Below are positions 9,154 to 21,100 of a stretch of DNA of 64,000 bases, piece after piece. The notes under the pieces are model-generated. The model did not search any database. It worked only from the letters and a program-made list of their open reading frames with translations, and had not been told where the DNA came from. This DNA comes from Punica granatum. Taxonomy: Eukaryota > Streptophyta > Magnoliopsida > Myrtales > Lythraceae. A program made the position numbers and the translations under genes. The first letter of the stretch is position 1. The number at the start of each line of letters is the position of its first letter. The stretch lies in contig NC_045129.1 of NCBI RefSeq assembly GCF_007655135.1, positions 3,596,001-3,660,000 of the forward strand, read 5' to 3'.

Positions 9154-12100
9154 CTAAGGAGAAGGTACAAAGTTCGATGGATCTAGGATAGGGTACTCTT
9201 CAAAAGTACAAAGAGAGTGAAAATTTGACTTAGAGCCAAATTGGCTCAAGTCATGGGCAAGAGTATTGTCTTCCCTAGGGATCCACGAGCAAAACCAATC
9301 CGAGAAGTAGTTAAGGCTAAAAGTAATATCCGCAACTAAGGTCCTAATTTCCCATGGAGTATTGTGCGGGTGCAAAATGGCATCTACAAGAATCAAGGCG
9401 CACTACGCAGCCAAATCTTTGTCATACCCCTATCCTTCGCTATAGAAAGGGCGAGAAGGGCGGCTCGAGCTTCTGCTTGGAGTGGCTTATTCTCATTGGA
9501 GACCTGGAACCAAGATAGAAACGGCGGGCTGTTTGGTCGTTGGATGATTCCCGAAAGGCATGCTTTACTACTGGTCCAAGCTGCATCCGTGCTTATAATG
9601 CTCCAATCTGGTCCAGTGGGTATTTGTGCCTCAGACAGTTGCAAGGGATGAGCCTGCGAGGTTGCTTCTCTTTGGTCCATGCTACTATCACGCCTGCAAT
9701 GCTCCGAAAAGGATCTTTTGATTGATTTGATTGTTTCGTGAAGATCAGCTGGCTTACCTGCATGTAGAGTATTATTTCGTGAGATCCACAATTGATAAAG
9801 AGTTATAGCAGCATAGAGAGAAAACTTGGCCTTTTCATGAGAGTTCGGTAAGAGAGAAGAGGGAGGACAAGCAATAAAGTTAATCAATTCCTCTGCACTA
9901 CTGTATGGGAAAAAATTGGATTGAAGATTCCAAGGTGATTCCCTCCAAGCAACACGATAAAAGAGGCACTCTCCGTAGAGGTGGCCTCGCTTATCGGAGC
10001 TGGTTTGGCATAGAGGGCAAGGGGTGCCCTCATTGCTGAACCAGGGGAGGCTTTCACTTGCCGTTCTCCACAGGTGGAGTTTAAGGCGTTCATGAATTTT
10101 AAGATTCCAAATGTCTTTCCATATTGTTCCGCTATAGCCCTGGAATCTATGATGCTGATCCTTAAGATAAAAGGATTTGACAGAATGCTTCCCTGAAGTA
10201 TTTGGCGTCCACTGTGCAGAGTCTTCTAGGTTGCCCTGAGCGAGGTGGATCTTGATGATGTTCTGGACGGTTGCTTGCTCGAATAAGCTTGTGAGTAACG
10301 GGATGTTCCATCTCTTAGGGTGGCTCAATATTAGGTCACTTACCTTCAAGTTCGGGTCCTGGATTGTGTTAGATCTCGGAGATGGCTTGTGGTCGTTTAT
10401 GCCTGGAATCCATGGGTCGTGCCAAACCAAGATGGATGTGCCGTTTCCAACAGATAAACACGTGCTGTTCTGAATGGTGTCTTTACACCATTGGAGGCCT
10501 CTCCAAATTGGGGAGGGGGAGGAGCGGTTGGAACTCTTGAGAAAGTTTCCATACTTTGCCTTGATAGCCCTGCCCGCAAGACTGTCATTTGTTTTTGTCA
10601 TGGCCCATGCTGTTTTGGATAACATTGCTTTATTCGAATCTTCTGCTCTTCGGAAGCCCAGGCCACCAATTGCTTTCGGTTGACAAATGAAGTCCCAGCT
10701 TTTTGGCGCATAATAGTTGCCCTCTTCTTTATTCGTTCCCCACCAAAATCATTTTGTGATGCTGTCGATATTGCTTAATATAGATTGTGGAAGACGGAAC
10801 AGTGACATGGTGTAGATCGGGGTACTATTGATAACGGATCTGATCAGAGTCGCTCTGCCTGCCCAGGAGAGTGTTGTTGTTTTCCAAGAGGCTAGCTTGT
10901 TTTTGATCTTGTCAATGAGAAATTGGAAAGATTCTCTCTTCTTCCTTTTGATGAAAAGTGGGTTGCCTAGGTATCTTGCATCTTCTTTCAGTTTTCTCAT
11001 ACCTAGGATTGTTTTCGCAATTCTTCTCGAATCTACTGGTGCGTTCTTGGAAAAGAAGAGGCCTGATTTAGCACAATTTACCTCTTGGCCCGACCACGCA
11101 CAGAATTTATCCAGGATACTTTTGGTGGTTCTGATGTTTGCTTCTGTAGCTTTCGTCAAGATTAGAAGGTCATCAGCAAACATTAGATGGGTGATCTGCG
11201 GGCCTCCCCTGCTTATCTGAATCCCTTTAATCTCACCATTCGTTTCTGCCCTATAAAGGAGTCGAGATAGGATTTCCATTGATATCACGAATAAATAAGG
11301 TGAGATAGGGTCTCCTTGTCTTAATCTCCTTGATGGTGAGAAGTGGCCGTGCGGAGAACCATTGAGTAAGATGGAGAAGGTTGATGTGGAGACGCACTGA
11401 TAAATCCATGAAATGAAGGTTGGGTGGAATCCCAATTGTTGGAGGATTTTGACGATGAAATTCCATTCAAGCTTGTCAAAGGCTTTCATGAAGTCAATTT
11501 TCATCCCAATCCATCCTCTGCGAGCCTTTGTATTCCTCATCGTATGGAGAATCTCCTGAGCAAGAAGACCATTCTCATTAATCCATCTCCCTTCAATGAA
11601 GGCGGTTTGGTTGGGGGAGATGATCTTGTGGAGGAGCGGCTTGAGCCGATTTGCAATGATTTTTGATATAACTTTGTAGTTGACATTGCAAAGACTAATG
11701 GGTCTGAAGTCTTTGAAAGTGGCTGCTCCTTGGCGTTTTGGGATAAGACAGATGAAAGTGTTGTTCCACTCTTTGAGAATGTGGTTTGAGTGGAAGAAAC
11801 TCTTGACTGCTGAAAGCAGGAATGGCTTTACTGTCTCTCCGTAGTGCTTGTAAAAAAGTGATGGGATACCGTCAGGTCCTGGGGCTTTGAGGTTTGGAAT
11901 TGAGTTTAGGGCCGTGAGAATTTCCTGATCATCCGGGATTCGGGTTAGGCTTTCATTTTCCTCTTGTGAGATGACTTGGTTGATTAGCTCTTCCATATCG
12001 TCCGGAATGTCTGGATGGGAGGTGTTAAACAGCTCTTGGAAGTTTTTGAGGAAATAGTTTCCCATTCCTTGATAATCCTGAACCCAATCTCCATTGTTGT

Positions 12101-13235
12101 CTTTGATGGCAGCTATACGGTTCGAACTCCGCCGGACGACAGTTGATAGATGAAAGAATTTCGTATTTCTGTCTCCTTCTTTTAGCCATAGTTCCCTTGA
12201 TTTTTGTCGCCAAATAAGGTCCTTCCCGGTGAGGTTTTCTTCAAGTTCAGCTATAAGTTTTTCTTCTAGCTCCTTAATCTCGACTGTTGGTGTCATTCTT
12301 TGGATTTCATCTAGTTTCTCCGTGATCCCTGCAAGGTTAGTGTCGCAAAAGCCGAAGACCTCTTTGTTCCATTTCCTAAGATCTCTTTTAACCATTTTGA
12401 TTTTTGAAGAAAGTTGGAAAGCATTTGAACCCTTCACTTTTGTGTTCCACGCGTTTTTAATAATATTCTTACTAGAGTTATCGCGTGTCCAGGCTTCCTC
12501 AAAGCGAAAGGGTTTGGGTCTTTGTGAGGAGTCCATCCACAATTTTAAAAGAATAGGGTTATGATCAGAACGAATTTGTGGGAGATGAAAAACTCCTGCT
12601 TTTGGAAAAGTGGTCCTCCATTCATTATTCGCAATTGCTCTGTCTAATCTTTGTTTTATGGAGGCTAAACCTAATCTTTTATTACGCCAAGTAAATGGAT
12701 TACCAAAATAACCAAGATCAACACAGCCTGACTGATTAAGGAAGTTATCAAGGAAAGAGCGAGAAGAAGAGGTGAAATTTCGACCTCCTATCTTATCAGT
12801 TGAAGCACATATTTCATTAAAGTCTCCTATAATCATCCAGGGGCAATCAATAGATTTTGACAGATCAGAAAACTCAGCCCAAAACATGGGTTTGTCATTC
12901 AAGTAGGGGGGGCCATAAATTGCAGTAAGAATCCAAGGGGCAGGTAAGACATGATGATCAACAGTGGCATGTATAAAGTATGGCGAAGATTTAAGAATGT
13001 TTACCTTAAGCTCAGTGTTCCAGAGTAAGCATAGGCCCCCCACTGCATTTGAGGAGTCAACTGAGAAATGGCCATCGAGATTGCAACGCCTTGCTATCTT
13101 GCTACAATGCCTGGAGTTGGCTTTGGTCTCCGAGAGAAATATCATACTAGGGCGGTGTTTCCGAATGAGGAGTCGAAGGACTCTAACTGTCGGTTCTCCT
13201 CTTATTCCCCAACAGTTCCAGGCCAGTAGACTCAT
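9154..13235 (-). pseudogene. LINE ORF2: endonuclease - reverse transcriptase - RNase H, broken
   Basis: The frame opens at ATG 13235 (MSLLAWNCWGIRG). Residues 1 to about 225 form an APE-type endonuclease (AWNCWG, SETK, GDFNE near 137, SDHNPI near 224). The reverse transcriptase follows at about 430-700, with KAPGPDGIP, DFMKAFD, LRQGDPISPYLF and the catalytic FADD near 686-689. After residue 828 an in-frame TGA (10749-10751) interrupts it. The same frame then continues through a CPLC..H zf-RVT-type motif into an RNase H domain (STDAAW, AEARAAL). That frame stops at 9393, and the end of RNase H (WIPREDNTLAHDLSQ) continues in another frame down to 9154, so there is also a frameshift near 9395-9405. 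Single lesions in otherwise clean frames suggest a fairly young insertion. Confidence 0.9.
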
Positions 13236-13342
13236 GGCTGAGTTGGGGGCTTGTTTAGGCCCGCCTCCTCGGCCATTTGGTTGTTCTCGGGATTGTCTTC
13301 CTCATCCATGCCTTCAATGTAACTCTGCATGTTCGAGTGTAA

Positions 13343-14122
13343 CTACAGCTCATGTCGTTGGGTCACGACTTGGTTGGCGGTCCAATCCATTTGTGTGTAA
13401 TCTCCGACTATCCGCGCCATTTTGTTCATAATTCTGGAGTATGGGGTGGGGAAATTAAGGGAATCTTCCATCACCAAGTCGTTTTTACGTTTCCTCGGTG
13501 TGATAGTAATTGTAAAGTCCTCCGACTCCATGCCCCCGGCTGTAGAAAATTTCCTTCTGGAAGTTTTGCTGAATCTGTGGGCGTGGGGAAGCATTGCGGG
13601 CCTGGTTTCCCAAAGGCTTGATCTTGGGCTTGCGCATGGGCCTTGGGCAAGTTTATTCTGGGCTGGAGGTGTGGTGTTCTGGGCTGCAGGTAGGGTATTG
13701 GGCTGGGCGTATGGGCTTCCAGGCTGCCCGTGAAGTTCGCTGAGTTCGGGCTGGCACCCCTTTTCACTGAATTGTTCTTGGGCTTGATCCTGCAGATCAA
13801 TGAGGCCTGAATCAAGGGAGTCGGTACAGAGGATTTGCGGAGTCTTCCGGGTCGGCTGCTTTCTGGGCGTTAGGTGCCCTTTTCGGAGGAAGTCAGCGGA
13901 GGCAGCTTCGATGTCAGGACCGTACTCCTGCCCAACGTTCGAAAATCCCTGCTCCAAGTCAGTGTCCTGTCTTTCCTTCCGGCTGTCTTCTCCGATTGAC
14001 AGAGTCGACTTAATTCTCGGGGGGTTGATGTCAACGTCTTGCACGGCTTTTTGGGAATTCGTGCGTTGGCGGTAAGGTCGGGAGGGCGAGCCGGAGTCTG
14101 GTAGGTGATTGTCTGAGGATGG

Positions 14123-14154
<32 letters not shown>

Positions 14155-14958
14155 CGATGTCAGGTTTTCCGGCGAGATGAGGGCGGCCTGTGGTGGGGAT
14201 AGGTCTGATTGGGGGTCGAATCTGAGCCATGGTCCATAGACGTTAGGGTTAGCTGGGGTTTCAGAATCACAATGGGATTGGTCGTGTCCGAGAGTTCCAC
14301 AATCATAGCAGAAGGTCTTGAGCTGTTCATACTTGAAGTAGACCCAGGTGGGTGCACCGGATTTACGGTTGATAAGGCATCCCGGGCAAAGAGGCTTGGA
14401 AATGGGGACCTTGATCAATGCTCTGGGTGTGACATACCATTTTGGTAGAGAGGGAGAGTCCTTCCAGTCTATGTCGATAACTTGCCCAGCTTTTTCAGCT
14501 AGACTGGTGATGTTCTTCATGGATAACATTTCAGGTGGTATGCCTCTCAGTTGGACCCAGAAAGCTACTGAGTTGAATTGAATCTCCTCCAGTGACTTGC
14601 CCTTGTCCCAGCGTGCAATCATCAAGTGAGCCCCTTGAACCGACCATGCTCGGTCTCTTTCAACATAGAGCATATCTTTCTTGTCTTTGAAAATGCAAAC
14701 TAGGATGTCCTCTGTGTATTTCTTTGGAGTAATGGTGATTCCTTTTCTGATGTTCCAGGCCTGGAGGAGGCGGGGGATGATGGCTTTCGGTGGTGGGGGC
14801 TTGAAACCGAACGGCTTGAGGAGAAGGGTTAGAGGGATGGTTTCGGTTGATTCTTCCTCCTCGTTGGTGGGCAGGTTGAGAATCTCCTGGTCGTGGGCCA
14901 TGGTCATCTGAGTGCCAAACATGTCAGCCAGGGAGTTCTCCAGGTCATAATGGTCCAT
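13343..14958 (-). pseudogene. LINE ORF1: DUF4283-like domain with CCHC zinc knuckle, frameshifted
   Basis: Starts at ATG 14958. The N-terminal part (about 60-210) has the look of plant LINE ORF1 DUF4283 proteins (AFWVQLRGIPPEML, then GQVIDIDW). A zinc knuckle CYDCGTLGHDQSHC (C-x2-C-x4-H-x4-C) sits near residues 217-231. A proline run follows, encoded by an uninterrupted run of 31 G on the plus strand (14124-14154). Downstream of it the natural coding frame changes, and the polar, Pro/Gln-rich tail carries on in the second frame to the stop at 13343, 107 bp before ORF2. The frame change is most simply a homopolymer length change, real or from sequencing. ORF1 proteins bind element RNA in the retrotransposition particle. 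Confidence 0.85.
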
Positions 14959-15531
14959 TGGGGGCGGTGTATCTTGAGGTTGCGGAGGAGGTTGAGAGGG
15001 TGTTTGTGGTGTTGGAGTAACAGGGGTTCCTGAAGCTGAGTATTCTGGTGCGGTATTTGCAGTTTTCAGGTATGGAATTTGCTAAGTTTTTAGATGTGGT
15101 GTTTGCTTTGTCTTGAGATGCATGGAAGCCTGTGGTATTAATAGCTCGAAATGAAGTGTGTGATTGATGGGAGGGTTGTGTAATGCAGGAAGGAAAAGAT
15201 TTAGGGCGGTGGGAGTTAATGACAGATGAAGAACTGCTAGAACAGGTTTGAGACTTGCAGGAGGTGGGTGAGATTAATGCCGCTGGAGTTAATGGAGATC
15301 ATGTTGTCCCGGGCGGGAAGGAACTTGGATTCAACAGAGGAATGCTTGATCGAGCGGAAGAACTTGTGAGCTGATGAAGAGGAGATCAAATGCTTCCAAC
15401 AAAGGGAAGAGATAGAGAGAGAGGCTCTCAACCAAGGAGAGACTTGGGGTATTGGTGTTGATACAACTTATTGTATAAATTTGTATACCTAGCACAAACG
15501 TAATGACATTACTTTTTTTTTAATGCATTAG

Positions 15532-15921
15532 GATATGTCTACGCAGCACTGGTGGCTTCGTCTGAGTAATACGGACATCGGTTACTGGCCTAGCTCGATT
15601 TTCAACAGTCTACGTGATGGTGGTCATGGCATAGAATGGGGTGGTGAAATTCATAATAATGAAAGGATTTGGCAACACACGACGACTCAAATGGGGAGTG
15701 GCCATTTTCCTCGTGACGGGTACTTTACAAAATCATCGTACATTAGGAATCTTGCTTACATCCAAAATAATGGTTCGATGCAACGCACGCCCAAGGAAGA
15801 CCTCGTGGCGTATATCACCAATCCTCGATGTTACGACCTAGTGTTAGGACCCTCGAACTTGAATTTCGGAACCCATTTTTATTTCGGAGGTCCTGGATTC
15901 TCGGCTCAATGCATAATATAG
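15532..15921 (+). pseudogene. P2: lone exon 8 of a neprosin-family gene
   Basis: Only the last exon survives, with its AG acceptor and part of intron 7 upstream (9050-9123, continued at 15491 after the LINE). The exon is still fully open: [27 protein letters not shown], then the stop in the same place as P1. Exons 1-7 are absent between here and P1, and promoter-type sequence abuts intron 7-type sequence near 9050. It therefore cannot make a peptidase. It differs from P1 mostly near WGGE (HGIEWGGEIHNNERIW against [16 protein letters not shown]). Its flank carries the same AATAAA signal. Confidence 0.9.
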
Positions 15922-17486
15922 TGAAGGCATAAATAGATGGAATTATTGAATAAAAGTGAAACTGATTAAAGTATTCATACAAGCTTTATATGCTTCATGT
16001 TCAAGGCCATTCAATATATGGATCTTTTTTTCTTTTTTTTTTAAAAAATAGCTTTGCAGGATTGCAGTTTTCGGATTAAGACCAAATTAATGGTTAGACA
16101 ACGGTAACTTATAGACCAAGCTCAATGAACCAATATCTAAATCAGTTATTAAAGGACTCTTAACATAAATTCGGCTAATAATTAGATGCTTCTATTCACT
16201 GTTTAACAAGATGAAGAATATGGGGTCCTCATCAACTGTATAATTAAACATATACGATCAATCAGCCCTCAAGCATCCTCTTCTCAAGAATCAAACTGTC
16301 CAGATTTTCTTTTCCGCTTTTCTCTATTCCATATCAAAGATCAATCATAATAGCAAGGGAGAGATACGCGGCAGTCACTTAATTGCACGGCAATACCGTA
16401 CCTCATGTGGCACATATAATACATGTATCTGCCACGTTTCCATTCCGTGGGCCTTCTTTAGGCGGCATCCTTCCTATCAACATAATTACCATACATTAAG
16501 TCGATAGCATGATAATCGGAGCAAAGAGAACATCCAACTGCTATATCTAAATATTTTGATAACAAAAACACTTTCTTTAATCCATTCACTGAGGTAAAAG
16601 AATTCCAAAACAAACAAGTGTGATGATCGGCTCCTTCCTCAGATGAAGTCGACACGTAATTAACGGTGGGTCCACGAATAGAGTGATGTGAACATGCCCG
16701 AGAAGTTTGTGTCCCAGACAATTACTCAAATGTTATATAGGACTGTTCCTAAGTCCTGGGGGCTCCCCAGATAAGGGCTCAAAAAGAGAGTAAACTGAAG
16801 CCCAGAGATAAAAGAGCCCTATCCGGAGGAAGCCCAACATAAAAACAAGGGAAGATATCATTCTTACTCCTCAAACTCTCTCACCTCAATTACTGTCACT
16901 TCCCAAACCTTCGGTTGTAAAATATCACTACCCAAATTAACATGAATGAAATTGTTACTCCCCCAGCTAATCAGAAGTCAAAAAGTACCTTGATAAAAGA
17001 CCCAATATGCCCCTCATTTGTTTTCTATTTTGTTTAAATTAATATATACATATATATTTATACATCAATATTCATTTATGCTACGTTGATAAAGGGATAG
17101 ATAATAAAGTAGGTGTAACATTTTGTTATTTAAAATGCCCATTGAAATATAAACTAGAAAATAATGAATCATTAAATTATTAGAAATTAAGGGACGATTT
17201 TAGTGTATTTTAACTACCCAATAACCCTCCACTTTCCCCACTTTCCTTTGTCTACGCCGCTCTCATTCTCTTCCTCTTCTCCACTCCCTCCCAAAATCAA
17301 ATTACGTTCAACTTTCAAGGGGTTTTTTCCATAAATAAATAAAAAATTCCCTTTTTATTTAAAAACTTATTATCATAATAACTGAATCATAATTTGTATA
17401 AATGTTGTTAATATCTCGTAGCCCCATTAAGAGTCAAATGTAACATCATCAAAAACTATTGAAAATAATTATTACCCTTTCTAATT
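15922..17486. other. Intergenic DNA between P2 and the foldback MITE
   Basis: Gene-free. 15922-16990 is the standard downstream flank of the array. It gives the empty site for element A: TTAAAGGACTCTTAACATAA is continuous near 16149-16168. 17060-17330 matches the promoter-type segments near 8740 and 31990. Nothing coding is supported. Confidence 0.6.
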
Positions 17487-17831
17487 AGGAAAATTTACCT
17501 AAAATGGCCCATGATTTAACCGTTTTGTCAAATCTATCCTATATTTGTTTTTTGTCAAATCTATCTAATGGTTTACTTTTTGCATCAAATCTATCTCGAT
17601 ATTATTTTTTCCGTCGACATCTAACGGCCGTGCTGACGTGGCGCCCACGTGGTAAGTGTGGCCCACTATCCCTCCACTTGCCACGTCAGTACGGCCGTTA
17701 GATGTCGATGGAAAAGATAATGTCGGGATAAATTTGATGCAAAAAGTAAATCATGGGATAAATTTGACAAAAAAACATAGGATAGATTTGACAAAATGGT
17801 TAAACCATGGGTCATTTTAGGTAAAAATCCA
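17487..17831. mobile_element. Foldback MITE (345 bp)
   Basis: Almost the whole element is one inverted repeat. CCGTCGACATCTAACGGCCG near 17611 pairs with CGGCCGTTAGATGTCGATGG near 17692, and the outer arms (TTTACCTAAAATGGCCCATG and its complement) pair across the ends. The flanks share TTCTAATT (17479-17486 and 17832-17839). An 8-9-bp duplication would suit a hAT or Mutator-type element; I cannot decide which. A second copy is at 32408-32750 in the matching position of the next repeat unit, so insertion predates that duplication. Confidence 0.7.
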
Positions 17832-18183
17832 TTCTAATTGTAATTATAATTTTTTACAATTCATTATAATGTCACGTTATATATAATAAATTAGAATCTT
17901 ATAAGTATATCTATAAATACAGGAAAATTACACCATGTAAGACGGGAATGGGCCAATAATTTGCATTAATCAATATTTATCTTGTAATAAAATAAATTCT
18001 TATTTTAAAAATGCACTTAAGGGATAAAAAGTAACTAACACGATACTGCTTGTAGAGCATTTGGAATTTTTAAATCAAACTTTTTTTTTGGGTGAATTGC
18101 ATTGTTGAGCCGAAACCCGATGTATTCAAACCAATCCTATGTTGAATATCTCGCACATAACGCAGGTCACCTGCTATGTTTAT

Positions 18184-21100
18184 TGTTGTGCGCACTCGAA
18201 TTTTAATCTCGTCGGAGCACGCGTTCGCGCGCCTCAAATGCAACGCGGCTTGGGAGTGTCCACATTCCCAGAGACGCGCGACGAACGCATGTGAGAATGA
18301 GTCGCCACTACCTGTTTACGACCCGAGGGTCGAGGGCCGGTGAGTCGCCCGGATCTAGGGGTACGGGGTACACCTAATTGCTAAGGCGGTCTGCGAAACC
18401 CGAAATTCCGAATTCGGGGGTTCTGTTACATGCAAGCCTATATCTCGCACGCCCTATTGGTACTCTAGCTTGTCTAGGCTTGCCATTTTAATTTAATTAC
18501 CGCTTAATTAAGTTACGCTCATCTTACGCGTTTTGACACCGTAAATTCGAAGAAAAACACTCCGACCGTTCGCTCTCCGACCGGGATTCTTACATGAATA
18601 AATGTACAACATAAACCCTTACATTGTTATCTCAAATAAATAAAATACAAATTACAACAACCGAATCCCGATCGATTTGCGTCCGGTTATTACTCCACTC
18701 GTACTCACCGTGTGGTTTGAAAAGACTAGAATTGAAATTAAGATGCGCTCCCAGTGTTAGGGGATTGGATCCCATGATCTACGATTGGGGCGTTGGACCC
18801 CATATGGATCGTATCCTAAATGATCGGGCTCGATTCGCTTAACAAACAAGTGTAAGAATGTAACAAGCGGGCACAAATAAACAAACAATGGGATTTTGTT
18901 ATTGCCGAATTTACGTGATTTAACCAATTATTAACCAGGGTATCTTGGCATGCAAATCCTACCCTAAAACAAACAAAGTGGGTACAAGGTGTGTATCGAT
19001 CAAGGATCGTCTCGAGAAGGTATTTCGCATTTGGCATTATTTTCCGAGGACTTGACGTACGTGACGTCTGTTGTTAAGTCTTGTGTTTGTGGGTTGCTTT
19101 TAGAATTGTTCTATATTATGACACTACGGTTGTTACAAGTTATTACCGAACATTGATTCCGCCCGTAAATCCTAGAACCTAGTGCTTATCACGCTATTGC
19201 TCATTTTTTACTTAGCCAAGTACACAATTAGTCCGATATTTGTATTTTGAGCCAATCCACCCGAACTAACTACTCGAGACTACGCTAGAATAATAAAAAC
19301 TCATCGGTCGGATAGAGCGGGCTATGCAGATGAAGCTGCGCCTAGAAAGGTAGCCTATCCCTACCCTGACACCGTAGTGTTTATATTATTCTAACCATAA
19401 GGGTGTCGCTAAGTTGCAAATAGACGATTTTGCTTTTGAGGTGAAAATTATTTTTGGAAAAGAGAGACTACGCGGTGCGGGCCACCTCGGCCTGTGACCG
19501 GCGCTAACCGATCCCCTGGACCTTCCAAGGTTGTCAATAACCCTAAAAAGCCAAAGGATCGGTTAATCTATCCGAAAGTGATCTAAGAAGAACTTTCACG
19601 CCCCGAACTGAGTTTCCTGAAATCAGGTTAAGCCTCGAGTCAAGACGTGCAAGTCCTTCCTAGACATCCATGTCACATTGAACCACGTTAGTGGAATTAT
19701 TGATTAAATTGATTAATGTTTTGCCAAATACTCTAAATATTTGGGTTTCAGACTATCGAGCCGATCATTGATGGACCGTCCGATACGAATCCTAATTCCC
19801 GATCACCTTTGGATTCAAAAATTAATTTTAGGTCGAGCTTGCATGATTAATCCGATTCATGTGAGGTTTCGATTAAAACGAGAAAATAAAGCGTTTAAAC
19901 ACGAATCAAGAACACATTATCACGTCAAGCACGACAAACATACACATTTACACAATCGGTGCCGCCATGATCATGATAAACACATACAAACATACACACA
20001 TAATATTAACGAAATCGATAAAACGACATCGATTCATGGACGCGGAAAATCATGTAAAAAGTACGTATTATCATGTTGTATACGTATAATTACAGAAAAC
20101 AAAATGTTCAAACGAGGCACACACTTTGTCGGTCGGGAATTCAAATAGGAAAGGATTGGGTATCTTTATAAATGTCCAGAGACTGAATTGAATATTTTTA
20201 AAAGAACAAAGACTGATTTGAAAAATCGGAAAAGTTCAGGGGACTGATTTGAAAATTTTGAAAAAATTCAGGACTATGAAAAAATTACTGAAAATGTCCC
20301 AGGATTTTTTTTGAAACGAATTTGAAAAGTTTGGGCTGATCTGAAAAGTGAAAAATGCCCCAGGGACTGAACTGAAATATCATGAAAAATTCCCGGAATA
20401 GGTTTAGAAATTCTGAAAATTCAGGGACTGATTGGAAAATGGTAAAAATGACTGGGAATTGACTGAAAAGTTTTTTAAAATTCGGGGCAGATCTGAAAAG
20501 GGCGGAAAATAGCCACTGGACTAAACTGAAACAACTTGAAAAGTTTCCTAGGATGATTGAAAAATTATGGAAATTTTAAGGACTGATTGGAAAATAATAA
20601 AAATGGCCGGGACTCGACTGAAGATATTTTTTAAATTCGGGGCAGATCTAAAAAAATAAAATGCATCCTCAGGACTGAAATGAGACAAAACAAAAAGTTT
20701 GTAAAATCGAGTTCGGGACAAATCCGATCACCCACGCAACCCAAGAATGCTCATTTCACGTCAAATTCATCCAAGCAAACATTAATATTCAAAAATGGAG
20801 CCCTAAACATGCCACTAAGCCTGGAATTTACCTTGCTTGAGAAGATTAGGGGCAGATATGTAAATAAAGAAAAATTTCGCCAAATAAGTTGGGCTGCTGG
20901 GAAGTGGGCCGAACTGGGCCGGTGAGCTGGACTGGGCCAATGGAGGGCGGATTGGGCCGGATTGGACCTCTACTGGACTGGTTGGGATGCTTGCCGCAAG
21001 TCGAATTGCTGGGCCAGCACGGGCTGGGCTACTAGGTGCACGAACGGTGCTGTTGATTGCGCGAACGATACCGGCAGCTCACGAGCGTTGCCCCTGCGAT

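Larger units (their letters stand above)
9107..15490 (-). mobile_element. L1-like LINE, near full length, inserted in intron 7 relic of P2
   Basis: The element occupies about 9124-15473 on the minus strand. It is bounded by direct repeats TATAAATTTGTATACCT (9107-9123 and 15474-15490), a 16-17-bp target-site duplication typical of L1 retrotransposition. The 3' end on the plus strand begins with a T run (the reverse of a short A tail). It encodes ORF1 (nucleic-acid binding) and ORF2 (endonuclease, reverse transcriptase, RNase H) in the usual order with a 107-bp gap. About 0.5 kb of 5' leader precedes ORF1. It is probably dead now, because ORF2 has an in-frame TGA and a frameshift, and ORF1 is frameshifted at a 31-bp homopolymer. 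Confidence 0.93.

Noticed and set aside
9154..13235. Host reverse transcriptase or splicing-related gene
   Set aside because: The endonuclease-RT-RNase H order, adjoining ORF1 and flanking target duplication identify a LINE.
10828..14911. Plus-strand open frames across the LINE
   Set aside because: Antisense shadows of ORF1 and ORF2.
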